DNA of 17,710 bases from Chloroflexota bacterium (GCA_021812735.1 JAKAMV010000108.1:1-17710); one strand, 5' to 3'; counted from the first letter of the stretch, positions 1 through 8,286 are shown. Translations and numbers: made by a program. The notes: generated from the letters alone by a model not told the origin.

Positions 1-93
1 CTCGTTCGCCCGAAGGCCGGCCAGCGCCGGCGCGACCGGCGACGACTCCAGGCCGGCGGTCGAGATGCTGGTGAAGTCCACGACATACGCCAT
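1..93 (-). CDS. Unrecognised protein, N-terminal 31 residues only
   Basis: A minus-strand reading frame starts at an ATG (93-91) and stays open to the window edge. It begins MAYVVDFTSISTAG and uses G/C-ending codons like the neighbouring genes. An AGGAG Shine-Dalgarno sequence lies six bases before the ATG, which supports the start. I do not recognise the family from 31 residues. It is the next gene downstream of the ArsR-type repressor on the same strand, 202 bases away, so it may be the regulated target. That relation is inferred from order only. Confidence 0.55.
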   Translation of the reverse strand, partial: MAYVVDFTSISTAGLESSPVAPALAGLRANE

Positions 94-239
94 GACACGC
101 TCCTGGTGGCCCGGGGCTCTGACCTCCGGACCGCCGAGCCGATCGGAGGGGCCGGTGGCGCTGACCGCCGATGCTGCCGACGTCGGCGCGGGACGGATCA
201 GCAGCTCGAATGTACCCGGCGGCCAGAGGACGCGCTTCT

Positions 240-257
240 CGATTCCAGACGGAATCG
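240..257. promoter_or_regulatory. Inverted repeat between the arsR-like gene and its downstream neighbour
   Basis: CGATTCC-AGAC-GGAATCG is a perfect 7-bp inverted repeat with a 4-base loop. It lies in the 202-bp gap (94-295) between the ArsR-type gene and the partial gene at the left edge. It could be a regulator site for the downstream gene or a weak hairpin; no T-run follows it, so it is not called a terminator. No other gene is seen in this gap. Confidence 0.3.
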
Positions 258-295
258 CCGACGCGCAGGCCCGAGCGGGTGGTCGGCGGCTGGGG

Positions 296-670
296 TCAGC
301 CCTCGCCGGCCGCGACGGCCTCCCGGTCGACGAGCCGCAGCAGGTCGACAGCATCCGAGAGATGGGCGTTGAAGATTCGGCGGGCGACGTCGAGCAGCTC
401 GAACAGCTCGGGGTCGGCGACGCGGTAGATGATCGTCGTCCCGCGACGCTCCGTGTCGACGATGCTCCGGCCGCGAAGCACGGCGAGCTGCTGCGAGACC
501 GACGTCCCGGGCGCCCCGGTCGCCTCCTGGATCTGGGTGACGCTCAGCGGCCCGCCGCGCAGGAGCTCGAGGATCTGGATCCGGAGCGGATGGCCGAGCG
601 CCTTGAAAAACTCCGCCTTGAACTGGCGGAGTCGCTCGGCGTCGTCGCGACCGGAGTGCTGTCGTCCCAT
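296..670 (-). CDS. ArsR/SmtB-family winged-helix transcriptional repressor
   Basis: This 124-residue protein has the usual length and layout of an ArsR/SmtB dimeric repressor. Residues about 18-40 (FKAEFFKALGHPLRIQILEL) form the first helices with the family's ALGHPLRIQIL signature. Residues about 44-68 form the recognition helix-turn-helix (SVTQIQEATGAPGTSVSQQL). The wing follows with RRGTTIIYRV at about 75-84, and a C-terminal dimerisation helix ends the protein. The metal-binding ELCVCDL-type motif of arsenic and cadmium sensors is absent and there are no cysteines, so the signal is unlikely to be a thiol-bound metal. The start is the ATG at 670, preceded by GAGGAGGG about 12 bases upstream. 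A strong promoter with a palindrome sits about 100 bp upstream, suggesting autorepression. The family call is firm; target and ligand are unknown. Confidence 0.92.
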   Translation of the reverse strand: MGRQHSGRDDAERLRQFKAEFFKALGHPLRIQILELLRGGPLSVTQIQEATGAPGTSVSQQLAVLRGRSIVDTERRGTTIIYRVADPELFELLDVARRIFNAHLSDAVDLLRLVDREAVAAGEG

Positions 671-772
671 CTGCTGCAGGTCCCTCCTCGGTGGGGCGGG
701 ATCGATTGTCCGAAATCTTGCCGGCTCCGAGAGCGTCAGCGACGGCGCCCTGTTCGGATGGATCGCCCGAGG

Positions 773-801
773 ATTATCTGATAATTCTCGCAGATTGTCT
801 A
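773..801 (-). promoter_or_regulatory. Sigma70-like promoter with overlapping palindromic operator for the ArsR-type gene
   Basis: Read on the minus strand there is TAGACA (plus positions 796-801), a 17-base spacer, and GATAAT (773-778), a near-consensus -35/-10 pair. The -10 is one arm of a perfect palindrome, ATTATC-T-GATAAT, at 773-785, an AT-rich island in GC-rich DNA. A repressor bound here would block the -10, which fits ArsR-type autoregulation. The predicted transcript start is near 766, leaving about 95 bases of leader before the ATG at 670. Confidence 0.6.
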
Positions 802-877
802 CCCACGATCTTGCAAAACTATAAGGGATGGCCTAGGATGAACGGCATACACGGCAGCGCGCGGGAGATCGGCCGTC

Positions 878-1069
878 TTGATCGACGGCGCCTCCGAGGA
901 TCGGGCCGACCCGATCGACCTCGCCTACCGCGCTGATGGCCTCCTCATGGAGGCTGCGTCCGGACCGTGGGCCTTCGACCTCGACATCGCCGATGCGGGA
1001 CCAGCGACGGCCAGACGAGTCCGGAGCGAGGAGGTTCGGAAGGCGCCGTGGAGCTCTCGACCCTGCTGA
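878..1069 (+). CDS. Possible small protein (63 residues), doubtful
   Basis: An open frame from a TTG at 878 runs to a TGA at 1067-1069. It has mostly G/C-ending codons in its first two thirds and a GGGAG about ten bases before the TTG. Its 3' end overlaps the start of the next gene (1048) by 22 bases, as in a coupled pair. There is no recognisable domain, and the last third is poorer in coding-like codons. It may be a small gene or simply untranslated leader DNA. Confidence 0.22.
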   Translation: MIDGASEDRADPIDLAYRADGLLMEAASGPWAFDLDIADAGPATARRVRSEEVRKAPWSSRPC

Positions 1070-1446
1070 AGGAGGCGGAAGCCGCGTCGCCCATGACGCG
1101 GATCGAGTGGCGCGACCAGATTGCCGAGCATGGCGCCGACGCCATCGAGGCGGTCCGACCGTGGCTCGAGAGCCCTGCCCTCGCGGCGTTCGCGGTCCGG
1201 GTCATCGAGCGCGCCGCGACAAACGGCCATGCGGCGCTCGCGACCCAGGTCCTGCGCTCTGCGCGGCCGCGGGTGCCCGAGCGCGACCGCGGTGACGTCG
1301 ACTGGGCGCTCCAACGCCTCCGGGCCAGATCCCAGGAGGGGGTCGAGGTGGCGCGCCCGCCCGAGTCCGGGCCGGTCGCAGCCGCTCGACTCGTCAAGCG
1401 TCAGCGAACCACGCCCGCGGCGGCGCCCCGACCCCGCGCCCGCTGA
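1048..1446 (+). CDS. Hypothetical small alpha-helical protein
   Basis: This 132-residue protein starts at a GTG (1048) with AGGAGG about 13 bases upstream; the frame can be extended to 967, but that extension reads like non-coding DNA. Residues 1-100 (VELSTLLKEAEAASPMTRIE onward) are rich in Ala, Leu, Glu and Arg and look like stacked helices, possibly HEAT-like. Residues about 100-132 are a basic, Pro/Ala/Arg-rich disordered tail. There are no cysteines, signal peptide or membrane segments. It lies 156 bp before the hydrogenase operon on the same strand, with a likely promoter between, so it is probably a separate unit. I cannot assign a function. Confidence 0.6.
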   Translation: MELSTLLKEAEAASPMTRIEWRDQIAEHGADAIEAVRPWLESPALAAFAVRVIERAATNGHAALATQVLRSARPRVPERDRGDVDWALQRLRARSQEGVEVARPPESGPVAAARLVKRQRTTPAAAPRPRAR

Positions 1447-1504
1447 CCGGAGCGGCTCCCGGATGCCCGGAGACCGAGCGAGATCGGCGGACGGCCCGAT
1501 CCTC

Positions 1505-1534
1505 TTGCAGCCTTCAAGATTTTGAAGATATAGT
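1505..1534 (+). promoter_or_regulatory. Likely promoter of the hyf hydrogenase operon, with a palindrome in the spacer
   Basis: TTGCAG (1505-1510), an 18-base spacer and TATAGT (1529-1534) resemble a sigma70 promoter with a good -10 and a moderate -35. The spacer contains a perfect inverted repeat CTTCAA-GATT-TTGAAG (1512-1527), a plausible operator that would occlude RNA polymerase. The stretch is clearly more AT-rich than its surroundings. The transcript would start near 1541, about 60 bases before the hyfB start codon. The regulator is unknown. Confidence 0.5.
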
Positions 1535-1602
1535 AGAAGAGGCCGGTGCCGGCGCGATCTTCGTCTCGCGGGCGATCACGGCGAGACGGAGGTGGATCCC
1601 GC

Positions 1603-3624
1603 GTGTCGGTCGCGAGCGCTCTCGACGCGGCGGCCGGCCCACTCCTGGCGCTGGCGTTTGCGCTCCTGGCGCTCTCGACCGGCGCCGCGCTCCTGCCGTC
1701 CGGGCGCCTCGCTCCCCGCTCCCTGCCCCTGGTCCTCGCAGCGCTCGCCTGCATCGCCCTGCTCGGAGCCGGCGTCGCCCTGCTCGCGACCGGCTCGACG
1801 GTCGCCGCCAGCGCCGGCGAGGTGCTCGGGTTCAGCCTGGTCCACGTCCGCTACGACACGCTGGGAGCCCTGTTCCTCGTCGCGCTCGGGGCGGCGGGCG
1901 CCGCGAGTTGCGTGTACGGCATCGGCTACCGGAGCCATGGCGACGCGACGAATCGGGCCACAGTGGCCCTCGCCGTGTTCCTCGCCAGCCTGGCCCTCGT
2001 GTTCGGCGCGGACGAGGTGTTCGCCTTCCTGTTCGCCTGGGAGCTGATGGCGCTGAGCTCGGCCGCGCTCGTCGTCGGGTCGCGGCCCGGCCCACGCGTG
2101 GCCCGGGCGGGCTACCTCTACCTCGCCCTGACCCATCTCGCGACCGCGGCGCTCGTGGTCGGCTTCGCCGTGCTCGCCTCGGCTGCCGGCTCGACGAGCT
2201 TCGAGGCGTTCGGCGCCGCGTCCGCGGCCCTCCCGCCGCCGCTCCGCGACCTCGTGTTCGTCCTGCTCCTGGTCGGATTCGGCACGAAGGCGGGCGCCAT
2301 CCCGCTCCACGTCTGGCTGCCGCGGGCGCACCCGGTCGCCCCGTCCCACGTGTCGGCGCTCATGTCGGGCGTGATGATCAAGGCCGGCATCTACGGCCTC
2401 GTGCGGTTCGGGCTCGAGATCTTCGGGGCGGGGCCCGAGTGGTGGGGGCTCCTGGTCCTCGGGGTCGGCGTCGCGTCGGCCGTGCTGGGGGTGCTCTACG
2501 CGCTGATGGAGCACGACCTCAAGCGCCTCCTCGCCTTCCACAGCATCGAGAACATCGGGATCATCCTGATCGGGCTCGGGGTGGCGTTCCTCGCGAAGGG
2601 GGCCGGCGCGGCCACCCTCGCCGCGCTCGCGCTCACCGCCGCGCTGTTCCACACGCTCAACCACGCGCTGTTCAAGTCCGCGCTCTTCCTCGCCGCCGGC
2701 TCGATCCAGGAGGCGGCCGGGACGCGTGACCTCAACGTGCTCGGCGGGCTCGCCAGGGCGATGCCGGTGACCGCGCTCACCTTCGGCATCGGCGCCGCGG
2801 CGATCAGCGGCCTGCCGCCGCTCAACGGATTCGCCAGCGAGTGGCTGACGTTCCAGGGCCTGATCGGGGCCGGCGGCGGGCCAGGGCTGTCGCTCCTCGG
2901 CCGCTCGGCCGCTCTGGCCGCGGCGGCGGGTCTCGCGCTGACCGCCGCTCTCGCTGTGGCCTGCTTCGTCAAGGCGACCGGGATGAGCCTGCTCGCCCTG
3001 CCGCGGAGCGACGGGGCGGCCCGCGCCCACGAGAGCCCGCGGTCGATGGGCGTCGCGATGGCCGGGCTTGCCCTCGGGTGCGTGGTCGTCGGCCTCGCCG
3101 CCGGGCCCGTGTCTGCCGTGATCGGCGGCGTGGCGCGGCGCGTGCTCGGCGAGGCGTCTGCGGCGCCCGTGGATGCTCCCCTGGCCGTCGGCGGGCTCGA
3201 CGCCGTGTACGCGGCGGCGCCGATCGCGCTCCTGCTCGCGGCGTTGGCCGGCGGCGCCTGGTTTCTCGCCGAACGGGGCCGGCGTGCGCGGCGGTCTCCC
3301 ACCTGGACCTGTGGGATCGCCCCGGAGCCCGCGTTCGAGTACACCGCCACCAGCTACGGCAAGCTGATCCGACTCTACTACCGCCCCGTGCTGCGCCCGG
3401 TCAGCGAGGTGACGGTCGAGCACCACCCGGGCACGCCGTTCCCGCGCACGGTCCGCTACGAGGGCGAGGTGCGGCACCTGATCGACGAGCGGCTCTACGG
3501 GCCGCTCCACCGGGCGGCGGTGGGGGCGGCCGAGCTCGCCCGCCGGCTGCAGTCGGGCAGCCTCCAGCTCTACCTCGCCTACGCGGTCGCGGCGCTCGTC
3601 GTGCTGCTGCTGGTGGCCCGCTGA
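1603..3624 (+). CDS. hyfB: Group 4 [NiFe]-hydrogenase membrane subunit HyfB, proton-antiporter-like
   Basis: This 673-residue polytopic membrane protein belongs to the NuoL/MrpA antiporter-like family and matches the E. coli HyfB/HycC type in length. It is thought to couple electron transfer in the peripheral arm to proton movement. The channel residues are present: Glu147 (FAWELMALS), Lys229 (GFGTKAGAIPLHVWLPRAHP), the DLKRLLAFHSIENIG segment, and Lys358 (LFKSALFL). After the last core helix there is a soluble region (about 565-640, with TWTCGIAPEP and the GKLIRLYYRP segment) and a final transmembrane helix, as in HyfB. I chose GTG 1603 because GGAGGT at 1588-1593 is ideally spaced; the frame is open upstream to 1546 but that part is Arg/Ser-rich and not membrane-like. 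It is the first gene of the operon, and its TGA overlaps the next ATG by one base. Confidence 0.93.
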   Translation: MSVASALDAAAGPLLALAFALLALSTGAALLPSGRLAPRSLPLVLAALACIALLGAGVALLATGSTVAASAGEVLGFSLVHVRYDTLGALFLVALGAAGAASCVYGIGYRSHGDATNRATVALAVFLASLALVFGADEVFAFLFAWELMALSSAALVVGSRPGPRVARAGYLYLALTHLATAALVVGFAVLASAAGSTSFEAFGAASAALPPPLRDLVFVLLLVGFGTKAGAIPLHVWLPRAHPVAPSHVSALMSGVMIKAGIYGLVRFGLEIFGAGPEWWGLLVLGVGVASAVLGVLYALMEHDLKRLLAFHSIENIGIILIGLGVAFLAKGAGAATLAALALTAALFHTLNHALFKSALFLAAGSIQEAAGTRDLNVLGGLARAMPVTALTFGIGAAAISGLPPLNGFASEWLTFQGLIGAGGGPGLSLLGRSAALAAAAGLALTAALAVACFVKATGMSLLALPRSDGAARAHESPRSMGVAMAGLALGCVVVGLAAGPVSAVIGGVARRVLGEASAAPVDAPLAVGGLDAVYAAAPIALLLAALAGGAWFLAERGRRARRSPTWTCGIAPEPAFEYTATSYGKLIRLYYRPVLRPVSEVTVEHHPGTPFPRTVRYEGEVRHLIDERLYGPLHRAAVGAAELARRLQSGSLQLYLAYAVAALVVLLLVAR

Positions 3625-4583
3625 TGACCGCACCGACGGCGTCCACGCTCGTGCTCGGCGCGATCCAGATCGTGCTCACGCTCACGGTCGCGCCGCTCCT
3701 GCTCGGGATCACGAAGCGGGTCAAGGCGCGCCTCCAGTACCGGCGCGGGCCGTCGGTCCTCCAGCCCTACCGCGACCTCGCGAAGTGGTGGGCCAAGGAG
3801 TCAGTCGAGAGCGACGCCGCGACCGGGCTGACCGCTGCGGCGCCGGCGATCGTCCTCGCCGCGACCCTCGTGGCCACGCTCCTCGTGCCGCTCGTCGCCG
3901 TCCGGCCGCCGCTCGACGGCTGGGGCGACCTGCTGACCGTCATCGGGCTCCTCGCGATCGCGCGATTCGCGCTGACGCTCTCGGCGCTCGATGCCGGCAG
4001 CGCCTTCGGCGGGATGGGCAGCAGCCGGGAGGTCGCCATCGCGACGCTCGTCGAGCCGGCGCTCCTGCTCGCCCTGACGGGCGCCGCCCTCGCCGCCCGG
4101 TCGACCGACCTGGGGCGGATCGCGGCCGCGGGCGCCGCTGCGGCCGCCTCCTGGTACACGCCCGCGCTCCTGCTCGCGGCGGCGGCCTTCGGGATCGTCG
4201 CCGTCGCCGAGACTGGCCACGAGCCGGTCGACAACCCCGACACCCACCTCGAGTTGACGATGATCCACGAGGGCATGCTGCTCGAGGCGTCGGGTCGGCG
4301 GCTGGCGATCTTCATGTACGCGGCCGAGCTTAAGCTCGTCCTGGTGGCGGGCCTGTTCGGGGCGGCCTTCCTGCCAGTCGGCCTCGCGACGGACCTGACT
4401 CCCACCGCCGTCCTGGTCGCGCTGGCCGCGGCCGTTGCCAAGCTCGTCGCGGCCGCGGTCCTTCTCGGGCTCCTCGACGCCAGCCTGGCGAAGCTCCGGA
4501 TCCTCGCCTTGCCGGGCCTCCTCGCGACGGCCTCGATCGTCGCCGCGATCGGGCTCGCGACGCGCCTCTGGCTGGTGCCATGA
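3624..4583 (+). CDS. hyfC: Group 4 [NiFe]-hydrogenase membrane subunit HyfC (NuoH/HycD-like)
   Basis: This 319-residue membrane protein is the NuoH/HycD-type subunit that anchors the hydrogenase arm and links it to the proton channels. Family signatures are clear: RLQYRRGPSVLQPYRDLAKW near residues 33-52 (the loop facing the small subunit), then AETGHEPVDNPDTHLELTMI at about 195-214 and EGMLLEASG at about 216-224. These carry the conserved acidic residues Glu196, Glu200, Glu210, Glu216 and Glu221. About eight hydrophobic helices can be seen. The length is close to E. coli HyfC/HycD. It starts at an ATG overlapping the hyfB stop (TGATG) and ends in an ATGA overlap with hyfE, so translation is probably coupled. 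Confidence 0.93.
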   Translation: MTAPTASTLVLGAIQIVLTLTVAPLLLGITKRVKARLQYRRGPSVLQPYRDLAKWWAKESVESDAATGLTAAAPAIVLAATLVATLLVPLVAVRPPLDGWGDLLTVIGLLAIARFALTLSALDAGSAFGGMGSSREVAIATLVEPALLLALTGAALAARSTDLGRIAAAGAAAAASWYTPALLLAAAAFGIVAVAETGHEPVDNPDTHLELTMIHEGMLLEASGRRLAIFMYAAELKLVLVAGLFGAAFLPVGLATDLTPTAVLVALAAAVAKLVAAAVLLGLLDASLAKLRILALPGLLATASIVAAIGLATRLWLVP

Positions 4584-5245
4584 CGATCGACCCCCACGCC
4601 GCCGGCGAATTCGTCGACGCCTGTGCCGCGGCCATCGTCGTGCTCGGCGTCGCGCTCGCCGCCACGCGCTCGATCGGTCGCGCGATCTGGCTCGTGGCGG
4701 CCCAGTCGACGCTCACCGGCGTGGCGGCCCTCGCGGTTGGGCTGGCGACCGGCGCGGGCCACCTGCTCGTCGGCGGGCTGCTGGCGATCGGGGTCAAGGG
4801 AGTCCTGGTGCCGCTCGTCCTGGGCACGATCCTGCGCCGGTCGTCCGTGCGGAGCGAGCGCCAGCCGCTGCTGGGGCCGCGCGCCTCGCTTGTCGCCGCG
4901 GTCCTGATCGTGTTCGCGGCGAGCGCAGCCGCCGACGGCGCGTTCGTCGGCGCGAGCGTCGCGGCCCGGCGGGCGGTCCCGGCCGCGATCGCCACGGTGC
5001 TCACCGGCCTGCTCATCGTGATGACGCGTCGCAAGGCGCTCTCGCTCGTCGTCGGGCTGCTCGTGTTCGAGAACGGGATCGCCCTGACGGCGTTCTCGCT
5101 GACCTACGGGATGCCGCTCGTCGTGGAGCTCGGGGTCCTGTTCGACCTGCTCATCGCGGTCGTCGTGGCCTGGGTCTACACGCGGCGGATGCTCGACGTC
5201 CTGGGCACGACCTCGACCGACCGGCTGCGGAGCCTGCGCGGATGA
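4580..5245 (+). CDS. hyfE: Hydrogenase-4 membrane subunit HyfE
   Basis: This 221-residue, very hydrophobic protein with roughly six to seven transmembrane helices matches HyfE in length and position. Its C-terminal part resembles NuoK, with LLVFENGIALTAF containing a membrane-embedded Glu164 and VELGVLFDLLIAVVVAWVYT near the end. HyfE-type subunits occur in hydrogenase-4 and some group 4 complexes but not in the smaller Hyc complex, so its presence separates this operon from the hyc type. It overlaps hyfC and hyfF by four bases each (ATGA). The role in proton transfer is inferred from the NuoK resemblance. Confidence 0.88.
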   Translation: MTIDPHAAGEFVDACAAAIVVLGVALAATRSIGRAIWLVAAQSTLTGVAALAVGLATGAGHLLVGGLLAIGVKGVLVPLVLGTILRRSSVRSERQPLLGPRASLVAAVLIVFAASAAADGAFVGASVAARRAVPAAIATVLTGLLIVMTRRKALSLVVGLLVFENGIALTAFSLTYGMPLVVELGVLFDLLIAVVVAWVYTRRMLDVLGTTSTDRLRSLRG

Positions 5246-6720
5246 TCGAGGCGCTCGTGGTCCTGGCGGTCGTCGTCCCGGTCGTCGCCGGCGCCCTCGC
5301 CTGGCCGGCCGACGCCCGGCGGGCGGGCGGCATCGCCTTCGCGGCGGGGGCGATCGCGCTCGCCGCCGGCCTCGCGCTCGCCGGCGTCGTCTTCGCGCGC
5401 GGCCCAGTCCGCGCGTTCGACGGGCTCGTCGTCGTCGACGCCCTCGGGGCGTACCTGCTCGTCCTGGTCCTCGTCGTCGCCGCCATCGCGACCGCGGGCT
5501 CGCCGGCCCATCTCGCGCACGAGCTCGAGGCCGGCCGCCTCGGGGCCCGCGACGCCGGGCGGTACTACGCCCTGCTGCTCTGGTTCGCCGCGGGCCTGGC
5601 GGCCGTGCCGCTGCTCGACAGTCTCGGCCTGGTCTGGGTCGGGATCGAGGCGACGACGATCATCTCGGCCCTGCTCGTCGGCTTCGCCCGGACGCCGGCG
5701 GCGATCGAGGCCGCCTGGAAGTACCTCATCCTCGGCTCGATCGGGATCGGCTTCGCCCTCCTCGGGACGCTCCTCCTCTACGCGTCCTCGGTCCCGATCC
5801 TGGGGGAGACGAGCAACGCCCTGTCCTGGACCGCGCTGATGGCGATCGCCCCCGGGCTCGACCCCGCGCTCGTCCGCCTGGCCTTCCTGTTCGCGCTCGC
5901 GGGCTACGGGACCAAGGCGGGGCTCGCGCCGTTCCACACGTGGCTGCCCGACGCCCACAGCCAGGCGCCGAGCCCGATCTCGGCGCTCCTCTCGGGCGCC
6001 TCGCTGGCGGTGGCGCTCTACGCGCTCGCCCGGATCCACCTCGTCACGGTCGGCGCCCTCGGACCGGGCTTCTCGGCGACGCTGCTGGTCGTGTTCGGCC
6101 TCCTCAGCCTCGCGGTGGCGCTGCCGTTCATCGTCGCCCAGGGCGACCTCAAGCGCCTCCTCGCCTACTCGTCGATCGAGCACCTCGGGCTGGCCACCCT
6201 GGCCCTCGGCTTCGGCGGCCACCTCGCCCTGCTCGGCTTCGGCCTCCACCTCCTGAGCCACGGGCTCGCGAAGTCGACGAGCTTCCTCGCCGCCGGCCGC
6301 CTCGTGGCGCTCCGCGGCAGCCGCCGGATCGGGCGCCTGCGCGGGAGCCTCGCCCGCTCGCCAGCCGACGGACGGGCCATCCTGGTCGCGGCGCTCGTGC
6401 TGGCGGGGCTGCCGCCGTCGGGCATCTTCGCGGCCGAGGTCGCGATCCTCCTGGGCGGCGTCCAGGCAGGCTGGGGCCTCGCCGCCGCCGCAGCTGCGGC
6501 GATCCTCGCCCTCGCGGTCGCCGGCCTCCTGTTCCACGTCGTCCGGCTGTCCGTGGGGCCGCCGGGCGGAGAGTCGGCGCCCACGCCGGCGACCGGCCGC
6601 TGGGCGGCGCTGCTCGGGCTCCCGCTGACCGCCGTCGTCCTCGCGGGGCTGTGGACGCCGTCGCCGCTCGGCGCCGCGCTCGAGCAGGTCGTCCAGGTGC
6701 TGCGGGGCGGGCATGGCTGA
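5242..6720 (+). CDS. hyfF: Hydrogenase-4 membrane subunit HyfF, proton-antiporter-like
   Basis: This 492-residue polytopic protein is a second NuoL/M/N-type antiporter-like subunit. It has the channel signature Glu136 (LVWVGIEATTII), Lys225 in GYGTKAGLAPFHTWLPDAHS, the DLKRLLAYSSIEHLG segment and Lys344 (HGLAKSTSFLAAGRL). It is a little shorter than E. coli HyfF. With HyfB this gives the complex two antiporter modules; a third, HyfD, is missing. It begins in an ATGA overlap with hyfE and its end overlaps hyfG by eight bases. All residues expected for proton translocation are intact, so an energy-converting role is likely. Confidence 0.93.
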   Translation: MIEALVVLAVVVPVVAGALAWPADARRAGGIAFAAGAIALAAGLALAGVVFARGPVRAFDGLVVVDALGAYLLVLVLVVAAIATAGSPAHLAHELEAGRLGARDAGRYYALLLWFAAGLAAVPLLDSLGLVWVGIEATTIISALLVGFARTPAAIEAAWKYLILGSIGIGFALLGTLLLYASSVPILGETSNALSWTALMAIAPGLDPALVRLAFLFALAGYGTKAGLAPFHTWLPDAHSQAPSPISALLSGASLAVALYALARIHLVTVGALGPGFSATLLVVFGLLSLAVALPFIVAQGDLKRLLAYSSIEHLGLATLALGFGGHLALLGFGLHLLSHGLAKSTSFLAAGRLVALRGSRRIGRLRGSLARSPADGRAILVAALVLAGLPPSGIFAAEVAILLGGVQAGWGLAAAAAAAILALAVAGLLFHVVRLSVGPPGGESAPTPATGRWAALLGLPLTAVVLAGLWTPSPLGAALEQVVQVLRGGHG

Positions 6721-8284
6721 GCCGGGCGTGCCGCCGTCCGCGGCGGGCGGAACAGCGCTGCCCGCGGGAGCGGGGCCCGCGCTCGGGACCGTCGAGCGGG
6801 TCGCGCCCGAGGCCCTCGGCCCGCGGGTGGCCGCGCTCCTCGCTGACGGCGGGCGGTTCGTCATGCTCGTCGGTCTCGACGAGCGCTCCGTGGGGGGCGA
6901 CGGGCTCGCGGTCGAGGCGGTCGTGACCCGCCCCGACGGCCTCGCCCGCGTCCGGGCCGCCCTGCCGCTCGATGCGCCCGCGTACCCCTCGATCACGCCG
7001 CTCGTGCCGGCCGCGCACTGGGACGAGCGCGAGGCGCGCGACCTGCTCGGGATCGTGCCCGTGGGCCACCCCGACCCGCGCCGGCTCGTCCTGCACGAGA
7101 CGTTCCCGCGCGGCTACCACCCGCTTCGCAAGGACGTGCCGCCGGGTGTGCGGCCGCCGGTGGACGAGCGCCGCTTCGTGCCGTTCGAGGTGCACGGCGA
7201 GGGCGTGTACCAGCTGCCCGTGGGCCCGATCCACGCCGGGGTCATCGAGCCCGGCCACTTCCGGTTCTCGGCCATCGGTGAGCGGGTCCTGCACCTCGAC
7301 GCGCGCCTGTTCTTCGTCCATCGCGGGCTCGAGAAGCTCGTCGAGGGCCGCTCGCTCTCCGCCGCGCTGCCGATCGTCGAGCGGGCCTGCGGCGTGTGCA
7401 CCGTCACGCACGCCCTCGCGTACGCACAGGCGGTCGAGGAGCTGACCGAGACCGAGATCCCGTCGCGCGCCCGCTGGGCCCGCGTCCTGCTCGCCGAGCT
7501 CGAGCGCCTCTACAACCACGTCGGCGACCTCGGCAACATCTGCGCGGGCATCGGCTTCGCCTCCGGCGTCGCGCGGCTCGGCCTGCTCAAGGAGCGGCTG
7601 CTGCGGGCGAACGACGCCCTGACCGGTCACCGCTACCTGACCGGCGTCGTCTCCCCGGGCGGCCTGGCGGCCGACCTCGACCCGCACGGCCTCGCCGCGC
7701 TCCCCGAGGCCCTCGAGGCGGTCGGCAGGGAGCTCGCGGCGTCCGTCCGCGCCGTCATCCGATCGGAGGGCGTGATGGGCCGCCTCCACGGGACCGGCCT
7801 GGTGGGCGCGGCGACCGCGGCGGCCCTCGGCGCGCTCGGCGTCGCGGCCCGCGCGAGCGGCATCGGGGTGGACCTGCGGCGCGACCGGCCGTACGCGGCC
7901 TACGGCGAGCTCGACGTCCCGCTGGTCACGGCCGCGGGCGGTGACGTCGCCGCCCGCTTCCACGTCCGAGCCCAGGAGGCCCACGAGTCGCTCCGGCTCG
8001 CCCGCGAAGCACTCGGCCGACTCCCTGCCGGGCCAGTCCGCTCGCCGCTCACGACGACGCCTCCGGAGGGCGCGTCCGTCCTCGGCGCCGCCGAGGGCCC
8101 GCGGGGGGCGTCGTGGATCTGGGTCCGGGCGGGCGCGGACGGCACGATCGACCGGCTCCGCCTGCGCTCGGCGTCGTTCGCGAACTGGCCGGTCGTCGCC
8201 GTCGCGGTGCCCGGCAACCTGGTGCCCGACTTCCCGCTGATCAACAAGAGCTTCGAGCTCTGCTACGCCTGCACGGACCGCTGA
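6713..8284 (+). CDS. hyfG: Group 4 [NiFe]-hydrogenase large (catalytic) subunit HyfG with fused NuoC-like domain
   Basis: This 523-residue protein joins an N-terminal NuoC/30-kDa-like domain (about 35-150, ending in the RDLLGI...HPLRKD region) to the NiFe catalytic domain, as in HycE and HyfG. GPIHAGVIEPGHFRF at 171-185 is the family signature. The L1 motif is ERACGVCTVTH with Cys226, Cys229 and His233; the L2 motif is ELCYACTDR with Cys517 and Cys520. These four cysteines bind the Ni-Fe(CN)2CO centre that reduces protons or oxidises H2 on the cytoplasmic side. L2 has Glu-Leu where relatives commonly have Asp-Pro. The protein stops directly after the arginine of L2, so there is no C-terminal peptide for a HycI-type protease to remove. 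The start ATG overlaps the end of hyfF. Confidence 0.95.
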   Translation: MAEPGVPPSAAGGTALPAGAGPALGTVERVAPEALGPRVAALLADGGRFVMLVGLDERSVGGDGLAVEAVVTRPDGLARVRAALPLDAPAYPSITPLVPAAHWDEREARDLLGIVPVGHPDPRRLVLHETFPRGYHPLRKDVPPGVRPPVDERRFVPFEVHGEGVYQLPVGPIHAGVIEPGHFRFSAIGERVLHLDARLFFVHRGLEKLVEGRSLSAALPIVERACGVCTVTHALAYAQAVEELTETEIPSRARWARVLLAELERLYNHVGDLGNICAGIGFASGVARLGLLKERLLRANDALTGHRYLTGVVSPGGLAADLDPHGLAALPEALEAVGRELAASVRAVIRSEGVMGRLHGTGLVGAATAAALGALGVAARASGIGVDLRRDRPYAAYGELDVPLVTAAGGDVAARFHVRAQEAHESLRLAREALGRLPAGPVRSPLTTTPPEGASVLGAAEGPRGASWIWVRAGADGTIDRLRLRSASFANWPVVAVAVPGNLVPDFPLINKSFELCYACTDR

Positions 8285-8286
8285 CC

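Noticed and set aside
838..936. ORF from ATG 838 just after a TATAAG element, possible leaderless gene
   Set aside because: The product is a short Arg/Gly/Pro-rich string without coding character; the -35 to -10 distance of 19 bases is poor.
1576..3633. A 685-codon open frame on the minus strand opposite hyfB
   Set aside because: It is extremely rich in Arg, Glu, Gly and His with no domain, a usual by-product of high-GC coding DNA; hyfB on the other strand has clear motifs.
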